Origin: Cheilinus undulatus
Lineage: Eukaryota > Chordata > Actinopteri > Labriformes > Labridae
Direction of reading: 5' to 3'
Assembly: GCF_018320785.1 (NCBI RefSeq)
Contig: NC_054885.1
Span: 6,646,921-6,710,920 of the forward strand
DNA length: 64,000 bases
Positions 1 to 11,300 of the stretch are shown here, one piece after another; positions within the stretch are counted from its first letter, which is position 1; each line of letters begins with the position of its first letter. The position numbers were made by a program, and so were the translations under genes. Under the pieces are notes generated by a model that did no database searches, was not told where the DNA came from, and saw only the letters and a program-made list of their open reading frames with translations.

Positions 1-1927
1 AGGAAAGAACCCATTTAAAAACTGCAGGCAGACTAATGAGATGATTTTCCAGACCTTTTTAAATGTTGTTAAACACACAGTATGTAAATCCTGCTGCCAG
101 CGGCCTCTCAGTATAACAATAACAAAAGATGACACTGCAACCCCCTCCCCTCAATGAAAACAAAATCAGAATGGATCACAGCCAAGATAAACAAGAGGAG
201 CATTGGCGACAGAACGTGCAGTCGATGGCAGGGAATAATCCTGGTCCGTCACAAGTCAGCGGCACAAAACATGAATGAGAATATGTGATAGAGCAGCAGT
301 TTTTGATATATTGATTTTCTATAGCATTTTGTAGAATGTCTTACTTTATCTCAACATTTTCAACTTGACAGAGCTAACCGACACAACTTGTTTATTGTTG
401 CCATAGATGTACATAAAGCCATGTGAACTGCTGCTTTCTGCTAAGGTCAGGTCTCGTGGGAGAGCATAGACCGGTTTGGCAGTAACCATTGTCAACATTG
501 GCCCTGTACTGCTCTGGCCTCCTGTGCTAGGCCCATGCCCCCTCTCTCCCCAGGTATCCTCCCAGCTGACGCCTCCACCACGGATGTGGCCAGCCCTTAG
601 GGTTCCTCCAACCCAATGGGTCCTGGCTACCCAGTATGCAGTGAGCTGGATCAGGCCTGTGAAGCACAGCTGCTGCTCCCTCATCAAGCAGCTGATCCTT
701 CCCAACACTGCTTTCCTAAGCACGTCAACATTAGAAAAACTGTCTTGTCAACAATACCAAAAAATGCACCTGAAGAGAAGTTGTCACAAAGGAGTGCAGC
801 CAGCGCCTTTGGCCATCAGTCATCATCCAGACCTCACAAGAGTCTAGTAAGACAGGGACTACCGAGGGCTGAAAAACTCTTGACTGTTCCCCACATGCTT
901 AGATACCACAAGCACCACACTTGCTCTATGTAAACAAGCTTTAGGAATTTCTAAATCCAAGACATCCAATGTCAGGTAGTTTCTTTTTTTAATTGACAAA
1001 AAAAACTGCAGGGAAACTTCTACAAAGTGTCTTAAATAAACACATTTGCAATCTAAAACTAGATATCGCCTGATAATGAGTAGACTTCTGTTTATTGCTA
1101 TGGTATTGAAACAGGTATCAAAATTATTTGTTTTCAGCTTGCATCATAATGAAGTCTAATGCTTTAACATTGAAATGAGTGTGTTTGTAAAGCAAATCAA
1201 CTGAATCTGCTCTGAATTCTCATGCAAAAAGAGGGTAACATGACTTTAAAGCCAAAAAATTAACCATGTTTTTACATACTTTATAATGTAGCTGACCTCT
1301 CCCTGGGTTGTTATAGTTGCAAGAGCCATATTTAAGGGCTACAGAGTGTAAGGCACTAATTGCTCCAGCAGGTGTCACCTTTGGGTTCAGGTAGTGCACT
1401 TTATAGGTAGGAACTTTCCTTGAGGTGCCAGGTGTTGCTACAAGGAGGAGCACATGCAGTTTTTTAACTGCTACTCCAAGTGAGGTAACACAGAGAGGTG
1501 TATTTGGATGGATTATTTTGGGGCTTTTTTGGCCTTCATTAGCCAGGACAGATGAAGATACAAACAGTGCCAGGATTGGGATTTTATCCTGAGATGAGTG
1601 TGTCAAGGACTCAGTATGGGTGCCTGCTCTACCAGCTGAACTAAACCACTTCCCTGGATTGAGGTTTTTAGACACTGTTGGAGTCTTGCATGTGAAAAAC
1701 ACAGAGGACTGTTGCTACATGACAAATAAATAGTGTAGTCTTCTACATTTTTCTTAAAGCTAAAGAATGGAAAAAAAGAAAGTGAGTGTTTTTAGAACCT
1801 TGAGGTAAATAATTTCAGCTTATTTATTTAGCATTAAAGGTAAACATAAAACTGCCTCTTGTTTTCCATGAGTACCTTCAGTAGACTCTAACACAAATGT
1901 CCTATATTAAAAGATTGAACAATGTAC
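1..1927. other. Presumed wbp2nl intron, no recognised exon
   Basis: This stretch lies 3' of the last recognised wbp2nl exon, after a good donor at 1927. It holds open frames of 100-160 codons on both strands (346-723 minus, 476-933 plus, 1220-1702 minus). None resembles WBP2 or any family I know, and their composition is not convincingly coding. The 420-930 part is richer in GC than its surroundings and could be an unrecognised repeat. No PPxY-encoding segment is seen. Confidence 0.4.
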
Positions 1928-4900
1928 CTGCAGCAGGTGTTGGAGAAGGGTAGCCCATGTTGCCAGGAGGAGGAGGAGGAGGGCCCTGGTAGAACCCATT
2001 CGGCTGAGGAGGAGGGGGGAAAGGGTATCCGTGAGCAGCTGGTGGAGGTGGGCCGTAACCGTTCATCATTCCAGGAGAAGGATAGCCAAAGGAGGATGCA
2101 CCGTTTTGAGCTGGGGCAGCACGAGAAGCTAAAACAGAGCAGGAGAAAGGGTTCTGTCACATCACATCTGTACTTTCCAGGTATATAAATGAGTTCACTT
2201 ATTCATAATCTATCTAACACATCTCTTCAGTAACAGAGCCTCTCCTTAAAAGCTTTTCTTCATTTATTTTTCTTCATTAATTCAGTGTAAGTGTTGTCAT
2301 GACACCCAAATTTTTAACTTCACATGATTCAGTACCAGTTTTGTTAGCATGGCAACTAAAGAAGTAGTTCAAGACACCCAGTGTTGGGAAACTTCTTGTA
2401 TTAGTCAACCTAAAATGATAGGCAAACTCCTTCATACTCTCTAACTTGCAAAGATGTACTGGCAACATTCTGCCGTATTTTTAGTAACAGTTGCCAAATT
2501 CAAGCAAATTTTGGAGGGCCAAAAAAGCAAACATCTTTGTGAAATTAAGACACTTTGTAGAAGTTTGCTCTAGGAGTTATCTAGGAGTCTGCCTGCAATG
2601 TTTTGGTACTTAACATTGACAATTAAAAATGTGTAAAAATGTGTTTTACAATTTGGAGAGTGTAAATGAGTTCACTTGAAATTTCATCAATCTCTTTCAC
2701 ACATCTCATATGAAATAGATTATTTTTAAAAGCTTTGGTTCTTTTTGATGCTTATGTTTGATCAGTAGCAGGTATTTTGTCTTTTTAATAAGTTTGGGAT
2801 CAAAAAGTATCCAAGCACTAGAAGTTTTGACAACCTCATTATTTATAAAACTGGTCTTCTCAACATTAGTACTTTTAAGCCCCTGTTTTAAGGATCATTC
2901 AATAATGCTAAATATTCTAAAGCATACTAACCATTTGTAGCCAGTTTGAAGAGATGCTGTCCGAGCTCGATGGCTCCTCCACTGGGGAACGACATTTTGA
3001 AATGGGCCTGTCCCTCCCAGCCACCTGACAAGGAAGAATTAAACATTTAAAACAAAAACAGAGAGCAGTTTGAGTTTTATTTTCAATTTCAACATAGCTA
3101 AAAAAGGGAAGCACACATATTTAAGGAAGTAGATCAAAACCCTTATGAGTTAACTATACTTTTACAATATTATATTGACAATTCATGGCACATAACAATC
3201 AAAGATGGCACCCTAACAAATCAAATCCTATCTTAATACTAAGAGAAGCAAAGGTCACCTACCACCAGGCTCAGCTGACACTGTCCCTTTAATGTAATTA
3301 GCTGCAAAGACTGGCTGCTCAATGCTGCAGCCCTTCATCAGATAGTAAGGGAACATGGCTGAACCCAGGCAGTCCTTTGTGTTACTGGACACAAACACCA
3401 TCTAAACCATAGAACAGATGAAGAGGAAAGAATGCATAGGGTTATAACATGCAATGCACTGTTGCAATCTCAGTGCTGCCAACTGTGCAACCCAGAAGAC
3501 AGCAGCCATTGTGAGTTTTAGGTAACGTTACCCTGTACGGTGTCAGGTACACAGTTCCCTTCTTGGTCCCCTTCAGCAGGTCGGTCTTACAGGTAACATC
3601 GCTGAATGACAGCTCAACGTTCTTGCAATCCCTCAAAACACTGAAACAAGAAGAAGCAGGTGAAAAAGAAAAGCCTGTTACATACAATAGAGCAGTTACA
3701 ATATCATAATTTTAAGCTTTAATACAGGTCTAGTTAAACTGATATCTTCTCCTCTCCATAGCAAAATGTAGATATCCTAGGCTTCTGCCATTGGGTGGTA
3801 TCTGGGCTTTAACTACCATAATATCCAGGTAAACACTTGCATGTTGACAGAGCTAAACAAATGCATTGAAAACATTTAAGTGTTTGTACAATTTAGGCAG
3901 TTTAGTCACTTATAATGCAATCAAACTGATCTGTCAGGTTTTTTTCAGCGACTTTTTTGGTTGAAAATATAACTAAGGATCTATGGTTTTGCTACAGCTT
4001 TGGTACCTTGATATCAACTCTCACTGAAAAGGAAAGATTTCACATTATTATCAAAATACTTGGTATTAAAAAATAACATGGCCGAGTGGTTAGGTTACAC
4101 CCCCAGGTTCAAGACCAGCCTGTGGCTGTTTTAACCTTATGTCATTCCCCACTCTCTCATCTCTGATTCCAACATTTTACCATCTCATGAAAAACATAAG
4201 TCCAGTTTGAATTCGATGGCAGCAACACATCTCAAGTGGTACTAATGAAAAACAGCTGAAAGAGCATTATGCAACTAATTACATTCATGGGCAACAGGTC
4301 AGTAACATGACTGGGAACAACAGTAACATTTTCAAAAAGCAGAGTCTAGGACAGTTTATCCGTTTAAAAATTGTGGAACAGTTTCAGAAAATTGTTCCAC
4401 AACGTAAAATTCCAGACACATCTGGAAAAGCAACAACAGACTGTTGTTAAAAGACAGAATGCTACAATGGTAAACATGGCCCTGTCCCTACAAATAAGAT
4501 TTGTTGCTGCCATCAATTTAAAATGAGCCAATATTTTATATGAAATGTAAAACGTCTCAGTTTCAACATCTGGTGTGTTGTTCATGCTCTGTTGTGAATT
4601 ACATATGAGGTATGACATTTGTAAATCATTACATTCTGGTTTTGTTTACATTTTTACACAGCACCCCAACTTTTTTAAATTGGGGCTGTACAGTATAAAG
4701 GATGTTTTATCCAAACGCTGCCAACATAGAAAAGCAAAACGATAAAGTACTTTCTAAATTGCCCAAATAAGTTGTCAACATTTTGGTTAGACAATGAGGG
4801 GTAATTTTTTTTGCCGTTTTTGACAAATAAAAACAAGAAATAGCTAAGCATTGAGTTCCTCTAGCTTCTATGTTTGTTGACACTCTGTTAAAACTGTTAC

Positions 4901-5439
4901 CAGTCTTGTTTCATATTACTGTTATCATATCTAAGCTTTAAAATAATGTCATAGTGACAAAAGTACCGATAAAATAATGGAACATAGTAATCAAATGCAT
5001 CTAAAAGTAACTGTTTCATAACAACATGACTACATATGAGCTTTGCCTTCACAAGATGTCAACATCTACTGCCACTTCCTGTAAAGTTGGCCAATATAAC
5101 CAGTAAGAGATATTTAATGGATTGATCCTAAAGGCACGCAAAGACTTAAACTCGGTCATAAATAAACCGTAAAAACAACATATGTGACGTATCAAACGTA
5201 TCAAAATAGCACAGTTGTTAGCTATGCTAATGAAACCAGGCCAGCTAGCAGGGAGGCTAGCTGTTTGTTAGCATTACGTTGACTACGCAGAGGAAAGTTT
5301 GGAGTAAACAGCCCATAAACAGATGCGACAGTGAGTTAAGTCATTAAATTAACTATATAAATGCTTTATTAGATGCAAACCTTTCTCCGTTGTTTACCAA
5401 AACGCCGCCGTTTTGAGAGTGATTCCGGTTTAAAGCCAT
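1928..5439 (-). CDS. wbp2nl: WW-domain-binding protein 2-like (WBP2/WBP2NL), 3' end outside window
   Basis: Five coding exons on the minus strand: 5381-5439, 3532-3640, 3263-3401, 2932-3024 and 1928-2128, all with GT-AG borders and consistent phase (about 200 codons). The protein starts [19 protein letters not shown]. Exons 2-4 make the GRAM/PH-like domain (about residues 20-130), with the family signatures [34 protein letters not shown] and [11 protein letters not shown]. Exon 5 is rich in Pro, Gly and Tyr ([19 protein letters not shown]), as in the WW-binding tail. WBP2 proteins are cytoplasmic/nuclear coactivators that bind WW proteins such as YAP; WBP2NL is the sperm-head paralogue. The last exon(s), expected to hold the PPxY motifs and stop, are not visible below 1928, so the gene runs off the window or has a tail I cannot recognise. 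I choose the NL symbol from synteny with RRP7A, POLDIP3 and NDUFA6; plain wbp2 is the alternative. Confidence 0.85.
4077..4180 (+). repeat. tRNA-derived SINE fragment
   Basis: A box-A-like sequence (ggccgagtggttagg) is followed at a shortened distance by a box-B-like ggttcaagacc. The tail then reads like that of common teleost SINEs (gtcattccccactctctc). There is no intact cloverleaf, so this is a degraded SINE in a wbp2nl intron and not a tRNA gene. Confidence 0.55.
4205..4692 (+). mobile_element. Internally deleted Tc1/mariner element (MITE)
   Basis: The left part (ctgaaagagcattatgcaac, ggcaacaggtcagtaacatg) and the right part (ggtaaacatggccctgtccc, then cacagcaccccaactttttt) match, from memory, the two ends of a very common teleost Tc1-like transposon. 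Most of the transposase region is missing between them (join near 4430-4445). A second copy of the 3' end lies at 21270-21480. It sits in wbp2nl intron 1 and is decayed. Confidence 0.7.
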
Positions 5440-6140
5440 GTTTAGGTAACGTCTTCTGCTCTTCTGACGCTCAGGCTCGAGACAGCCGGACGGGGTAGCC
5501 CTACATACGTCACTACGTTACGTCACGACACGCCGAGAACCCGTGATTAACCGAATACAGAGAGTCAGCTGTGTATCATTATTCAGTCCTATTGACATAG
5601 TTTCAGTCAGAATGTGTTCATAAGCATGATTAATGAATTTTTAACCAACCACAGCTTTATCAGGAGCTATTAATAAAGGTTTATCCAAAAGCCTGAGAGG
5701 ATAAACAGTAAAAAACAAATGTTTTAGGGGGTTTATGCAATGATTAGATGAGGACTTGCATTGTTATAGTGAGAAAATAAAAGATGAGGTTGGCAGGGTC
5801 TCTCAACTTTTTTTAAAATTCTATTGAAAAGCTCCTATAAGTGGCAGTGAGTAGCACAAACACTACAATGAATTCTTTAAAGTTCATTAAGTTATATTTA
5901 ACACAAAATCTAACATACGCATAGCTACATATTCATAAGATAAAGTTACATTCATCAAGCTAGAACTGGTTTTCACATTGCAAGCATGTGATAATCATTC
6001 AATAAAGTAAATGTGATAACTCTCCTAATCTTGTAAAGCCAATGAATCTTGCAGAGATTCACAATTGTTCTCCTGTCTGAGAATGACCAGACCAGTCAGG
6101 GTCATTTGAGGTGAAAGAGAAGGTAACTACAGCTGTGGTT

Positions 6141-6632
6141 TACAGGTGCATCCCAAAAAACTAAAATATCATAAAATTCTTTATTACTTTCAGTGATTTA
6201 ATTCAAGAGGTTCAATTTATCCTAGATTTAACTCATGCAAAGTGAATAATTCATGACTTTTTGTTTAAATCTTGATGATAACGGCTCATGAAAATCAAAA
6301 CTTTACAATCTCGAAATATCAGAATATCACAAATCATCAGTCCAAAAACAGATTTATAATACAGAAATGTTGACCTTCTGTGGCTTACCCTCCTTGTGGA
6401 GGATGTCAGTGATTGTCCTCTCAAGTCAGCAGTCTTCCTCGTGATTGTGGTTGTGTGTACTGATCAAGATCGAGGGAATAAAAGCTCAGGAAACCTTTTC
6501 CACGATATTATAATATTCTGAGATGAGGGATTTTTCTGATCTGTAAGACTCATTAAGATTAAAACAGAAAAGTCTTGGAATATTTCACTTTTCACTTTTA
6601 CATAATAATCAAATTTACTGAGATGCACCTTT
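6141..6632. mobile_element. Tc1/mariner MITE
   Basis: Left end caggtgcatcccaaaaaact and right end (reverse strand) aggtgcatctcagtaaattt form terminal inverted repeats, flanked by TA. The interior (ctaaaatatcat, gattaaaacagaaaagtctt, gaatatttcacttttcac) matches, from memory, an abundant teleost Tc1-like family. At about 490 bases it is non-autonomous and has no transposase. Confidence 0.75.
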
Positions 6633-6694
6633 ATATCCATGCCATTAATATGTGAACCAGCCTATCTTAAGGGTCAGGATTTAACTCGCTAATG

Positions 6695-7553
6695 CAGGGG
6701 TGTCAAACTCAAGGCCCGGGGGCCAAATACGGCCCGTGGAACAGTTAAATCCGGCCCACAAGGCTATACATTATTTCTGTTAAAATTGAACCATTCTGCA
6801 GATTTCCTCAAGTATAAAAATGTAAATGTATCCTTGATGATATAAGATATCCTTGTTAAGTCATAAAATCTAAAAAAAAGTAAGCAGTAAAAATATTTAG
6901 ATAAAATGTCAGGAATGTGGGAAAAGGAAATAGTTTGTTTTAATTTCACATTTTCAATTTTGCATCTCAAAGTTAGCACTCAAGCTTAGGATTTTGACTT
7001 TTTATTTCATACTTTGTGTATTTCAACTCATAATTTTGACTTCTCATATAACATTTTGAGCTTTAAGACTCATAATTCTACATTTTAAGTCATAGTTTGA
7101 CCTTTATAACCACTTATTTAGTATTTTATCTCATACTTTCAACTCCAAACTTTGACTTCATAATCCCATAGTTTGACCTTTTAGACTCACAATTTAAGAT
7201 TTGAATCATATTTTGACTTTTAATTCCATGATTATAAATTTTATTTCATATTTCTACCTTTTAAATTTGTGATTTTAACTTTCTTTCTAATATATTTGCC
7301 TTTAAAAAACATGATTTTTCAATTTCATGTTTTGACCTTTTTTAACTGATAAATTTACTTTTCTCAGATTGTAAGCCTTTAAACTTATCTTTTTAACTTT
7401 ATAAATTTCGAAATCATTTATTCTCATCAGTGTTAAGTTTTGATTTCATATTTTATTACTGGTGAAATGAGGTTGACAGTTTATGGTTAAAAAGGTGACC
7501 CTAGACCTGAATCCAGATTCTGGCCTCTGCTGTGATTGAGTTTGACACCCCTG
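6695..7553 (+). mobile_element. hAT-type MITE, family A, copy 1
   Basis: Ends are caggggtgtcaaactcaagg and, reversed, caggggtgtcaaactcaatc. The 8-base target duplication is cgctaatg (6687-6694) against ctctaatg (7554-7561), 7 of 8 identical, the length typical of hAT. The interior is a degenerate array of about 20-base units resembling ttcatattttgacttttaa. There is no transposase frame. A second copy in opposite orientation is at 23235-24070. Confidence 0.85.
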
Positions 7554-7566
7554 CTCTAATGGATGG

Positions 7567-7587
7567 AAAAAAAAAAAAAAAAAAAAA
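7567..7587 (+). repeat. Poly-A run
   Basis: A homopolymer of about 20 A, starting just outside the right target duplication of the hAT MITE. Confidence 0.9.
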
Positions 7588-8391
7588 ACACCCAGAGGAT
7601 GATGATGTTGGTTTGAAACTGTTGCAGAGCAACCCAAACACTCCACACAGAGTTGCTGTGTTTGGCTGGTTACATGAATTGACCTTTGACCTCTATAATC
7701 CTGTCAGTTTGCCAGCAAGTCTGTGTGTAGGTCTGGGTCAAATTTGACAAAAATCCTTCCGTGTAGTCTTGAAATATCACAATCAGAAGCAAGGGATAAG
7801 CATGAGGCCTAATAACTTTGACCTTTGACTTCCAAATTGTCGTCAGTTTATCAAGGAAATTACTCACTTTTGTCATGATATCACTTTAACAAGAATGGCC
7901 TGGATTTATGGACAACCCAAAAACTTAACAGTGCAGAATGTTGATTTTTGGAGGGATGTGGGTCAGTAGTGAGTCCCAATATTAGTCCAGCCGAGTTTAC
8001 ATGTTAAAATGCATGGAAATGACTTTATAGCTCAGGAAACTGGATAATCCGAGGAGCCCTTGAATGCAGCACGCTCAGCATGTTACGTTTTATTAAAACT
8101 CTGACCTTTTTACTAATAACGCGCTCATTCTGTCCTACTTTCTAAACCAGATTTTACCCTGCAGCTTACATAGCTCTGACTAAATCTGACATAATGAAGC
8201 TGTTTACTGCATGAATCCCAACAAACACACAGCCTACCTGAATGTGAGGAAGCTCCTGCATGTCCTCAGCAGGCTTCAGACTAATTAGGACTAATTAACA
8301 CATGTCTGGTGATCCCTCCCTTTGTCACAGAAAGGTCATTGAACCTCTGAGGACAAACCCCATATTAGAGAGAGATCTAACCTAAAAGAAG

Positions 8392-11300
8392 ATGAGTTAT
8401 AGTTGTGACAGACATACTTTAATTTATTTAATTTTCACCCTCATGGCTCCACACTTTGTGTGTGTCTCAGCCGTGCAGGTGAAGAAAACACCTGAGCAGC
8501 TCGTTTTACCCAGAGTCACCTGTTCACCTCGGAGGATCAGAGCTGTGTTTGGATCACAGGTTCAGAGTAATGTTCACGTCAGAGGTAAGGCTGGGTTATC
8601 TGTTGTAATGCGCCTTTAACTCCAGGATAGAAGGTAAAAACTGTTTCTGTGTGTACAGGCAGTAAAGTTTTGCTTTAATTCACCTGTGGTGTACTTCCAG
8701 ACCTGACAGGAGCTTTAATCCCGGTGCTTCAGTCTGAGGATTCATGTGGGGTGAGAGTGAGCAGAGAGAAAAACCAAAACCTCTCCTTCTCCAGCAGATA
8801 TGACAGCTGCTATGCTCACATTGAGGTAAAATTAAAGACTGCACAACAAAACAAGATGCTTTGGCACTTTCTCTACAGCAACAAGAAACATTTATACTTA
8901 GATTGAGGTGTGCTCAAACATGTTTTTAAAGCATGCATTACTGATTTTGCTGTATTCTTCAGGACAGCAGAGTGGTCGTCCCTCTGCAGGTTCAGCTAAC
9001 CGGAGAGGATCGTTGGTTCAGGGTGAACATCAGCTGTCCTCTCATAAAGAGACACAGCCAGAGGAGTCAACCTAACCCAACACGTGAGTAGAAGCAGCCA
9101 ATGAAAGCGTGTGCAGTCATCTAAACTTTTTTTTTTAGTTTTTGAATCTACACTTCAGTCAACACATTTCCTACCCAAGGTCTGAAAAATGCTGCAAAAG
9201 TGCCCTCTCTGTTCCCCCTATGGTGGAAAAATGTGATAAAGCGCCCTCTGAAGGACTCTCTAAGTGGAAAAAATTTTGAAAAATGCCATCCCTCAGTCCC
9301 CTCTAGGAGGCATTTTTTACAAGGAGCCCCCTTTGTGCACTTTAAGTGGAAGAAGTCTGACCAAATTTGGTGCCTTAAGTGGGTAAAATAATTGAGAAAC
9401 TGCCCTCTTTAGGACCTTATAAGATGTAAAATGTTGCAATTGTCCTTCTACAGGACCCTCTAAGTGGACAAAATTTGACAAATGGCTCTCTTTCATGTCC
9501 CTTGACTAGACCAAATTTGACGGTGTGCTGTAAGCGGGCTGCCTCTGAACAGAAATTGTCAAACTGCCATCTTAAGGACTCTTAAAGTGGAAAGATTAGG
9601 CAACTGGCCCCAAAAGTGGACAAAATATGACAAAGTTTCCTCCTTTGTCCCCTCTAAGAGGGTGCAGTTTGGCAAATGGCCCTTTTTCATACAACATTAG
9701 ACACATTTTAACAAAGAGACCTCTTTAGGGCCCTCAAAGTGGACTACATGTGACAAATGGCTCTCTTTTGTGCCCCTTGATTTGACAGTGTGCTGTCTTT
9801 AGTGCCCAGGAGTGGACAGAAATGGTCAAACTGTCCTCTTAAGGACTCCAAGTGTGGAATCATTCAGCAATTTGCCCTCTTAAGGGCGGGAAAAGAGGAC
9901 AAAGTTAGAAAAATCTTCACAAAGAGTCCTCTTTAGTGCCCTCAAAGTGGACAAAATTTGACAAAGTGCCCTCTTCAAGGCCCTTAAAGTGGAAAAGTTT
10001 GGCAACTTGTCCTGTTAAGGGCCCCAAAAATGCAACAAATATGACAAATGGCCCTCTTTTGTGTCCCTTAATTGGACAAAATTTGAGTGACTGCCTTCTT
10101 TGGTGCCCCTGAGTGGACAGAAATTAACATACTGCCCTATTTAAGGCCCCAAAAGCAAAAAAGTAATGAGTAAATAATATTTAACTAAGTGCCCTACAGG
10201 AATTCCTTCCAGCGGGCAGGGTGTCCTCTCAGCAGAATAAACCTAGAAGGTCACTTGTTCAGCAATGAAAAAAATGCAATTAAATGCAAAAAGGTTCAAT
10301 TTCAGTCACATCTTCTCTTGCGTATCTTCATTAAATAAATGGTTTAATAGTTTCTAATTCATTGCCTGTTTTGACATAGGTGTAGTAGGTTTAATCATGA
10401 TTTAGAACGTTAAATATTAACCAGTCTCCAGCTATTTCCCTTTAAATGGTTAACTTCTTTTTACCACATACAGCAGGTGCCCGTTAGATCATTGTCGCCC
10501 CTGCCTCTCAGACATCCTGAGACCACCACTGCATTTTCAGAGTCTGGTTGGGAAGTATGAATCATTTCTCCACTGATGAGTGATGCTGTGATGTGAATCA
10601 CCTGTGATCTGTCAGTGCAGAGGTGGTTTTAGCATAACTAAAAGCAGTCAAATGTTCACTCTTCTCCAGCATTACCTGGAAGATGTGAGGTTGACAAAGC
10701 TCTCAGAGTGGACTGTGGACGCCTGCACATCTCTAGAGATTCCTGCTACAAACTGGGATGCTGCTATGATGCTCATGACTTCAGCTGCTACTACAAACTC
10801 AACAGTAAGATCCAGAGTGAGGTATTGATCACTGATCACCTCACATTAAAGCATTAAAATCTTTTCATTGTCATTCTCTGCAGCGTGCTCTTTGGACGGA
10901 CACTTTGTGTTCTCGGTTAAAGCCACAGACACAGACCCTCCCATCGATCCCAGCAGCCTCTCTGTCAGAGATCAGCCGCTCTGTTTACCCATCATCAGCA
11001 CTGAGGACACGGCTGTGTTTAAGATCGGAGTCACTGAGTGTGGGGCAAGGATGAAGGTGGTGCTCCTTTGCTAGGGTTTGACATATTTAGAATTAAAAAA
11101 ACATCCCTTCCTTTTGCAAAAAATAATTCATTTACACTCACCAATCCTTTTTAGGTATACCTGTTCACCTGTATCTAGTTAGCCTATAGCATGGAAGCAG
11201 CTAATGCAATCAAGCATGCAGACATGGTCAAAGTCACTGAGAACACCTTTCTTCTCACTTCTAAAGCTTGATGTGAACCTGAGCAATCATCTTGAACATG

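Larger units (their letters stand above)
5440..8391. other. Intergenic spacer between divergent wbp2nl and ZP gene
   Basis: No gene recognised. The first 90 bases upstream of wbp2nl are GC-rich with several CpGs and probably hold its core promoter. The rest is AT-rich and contains the Tc1-type MITE (6141-6632) and the hAT MITE (6695-7553). From about 7560 to 8391 I see only unique-looking non-coding sequence after a poly-A run (7567-7587). It should contain the ovary-type promoter of the ZP gene, but I see no confident motif. Confidence 0.6.

Noticed and set aside
4077-4150. tRNA gene candidate (box A and box B)
   Set aside because: The A-to-B spacing is too short, no cloverleaf forms, and a SINE-type tail follows.
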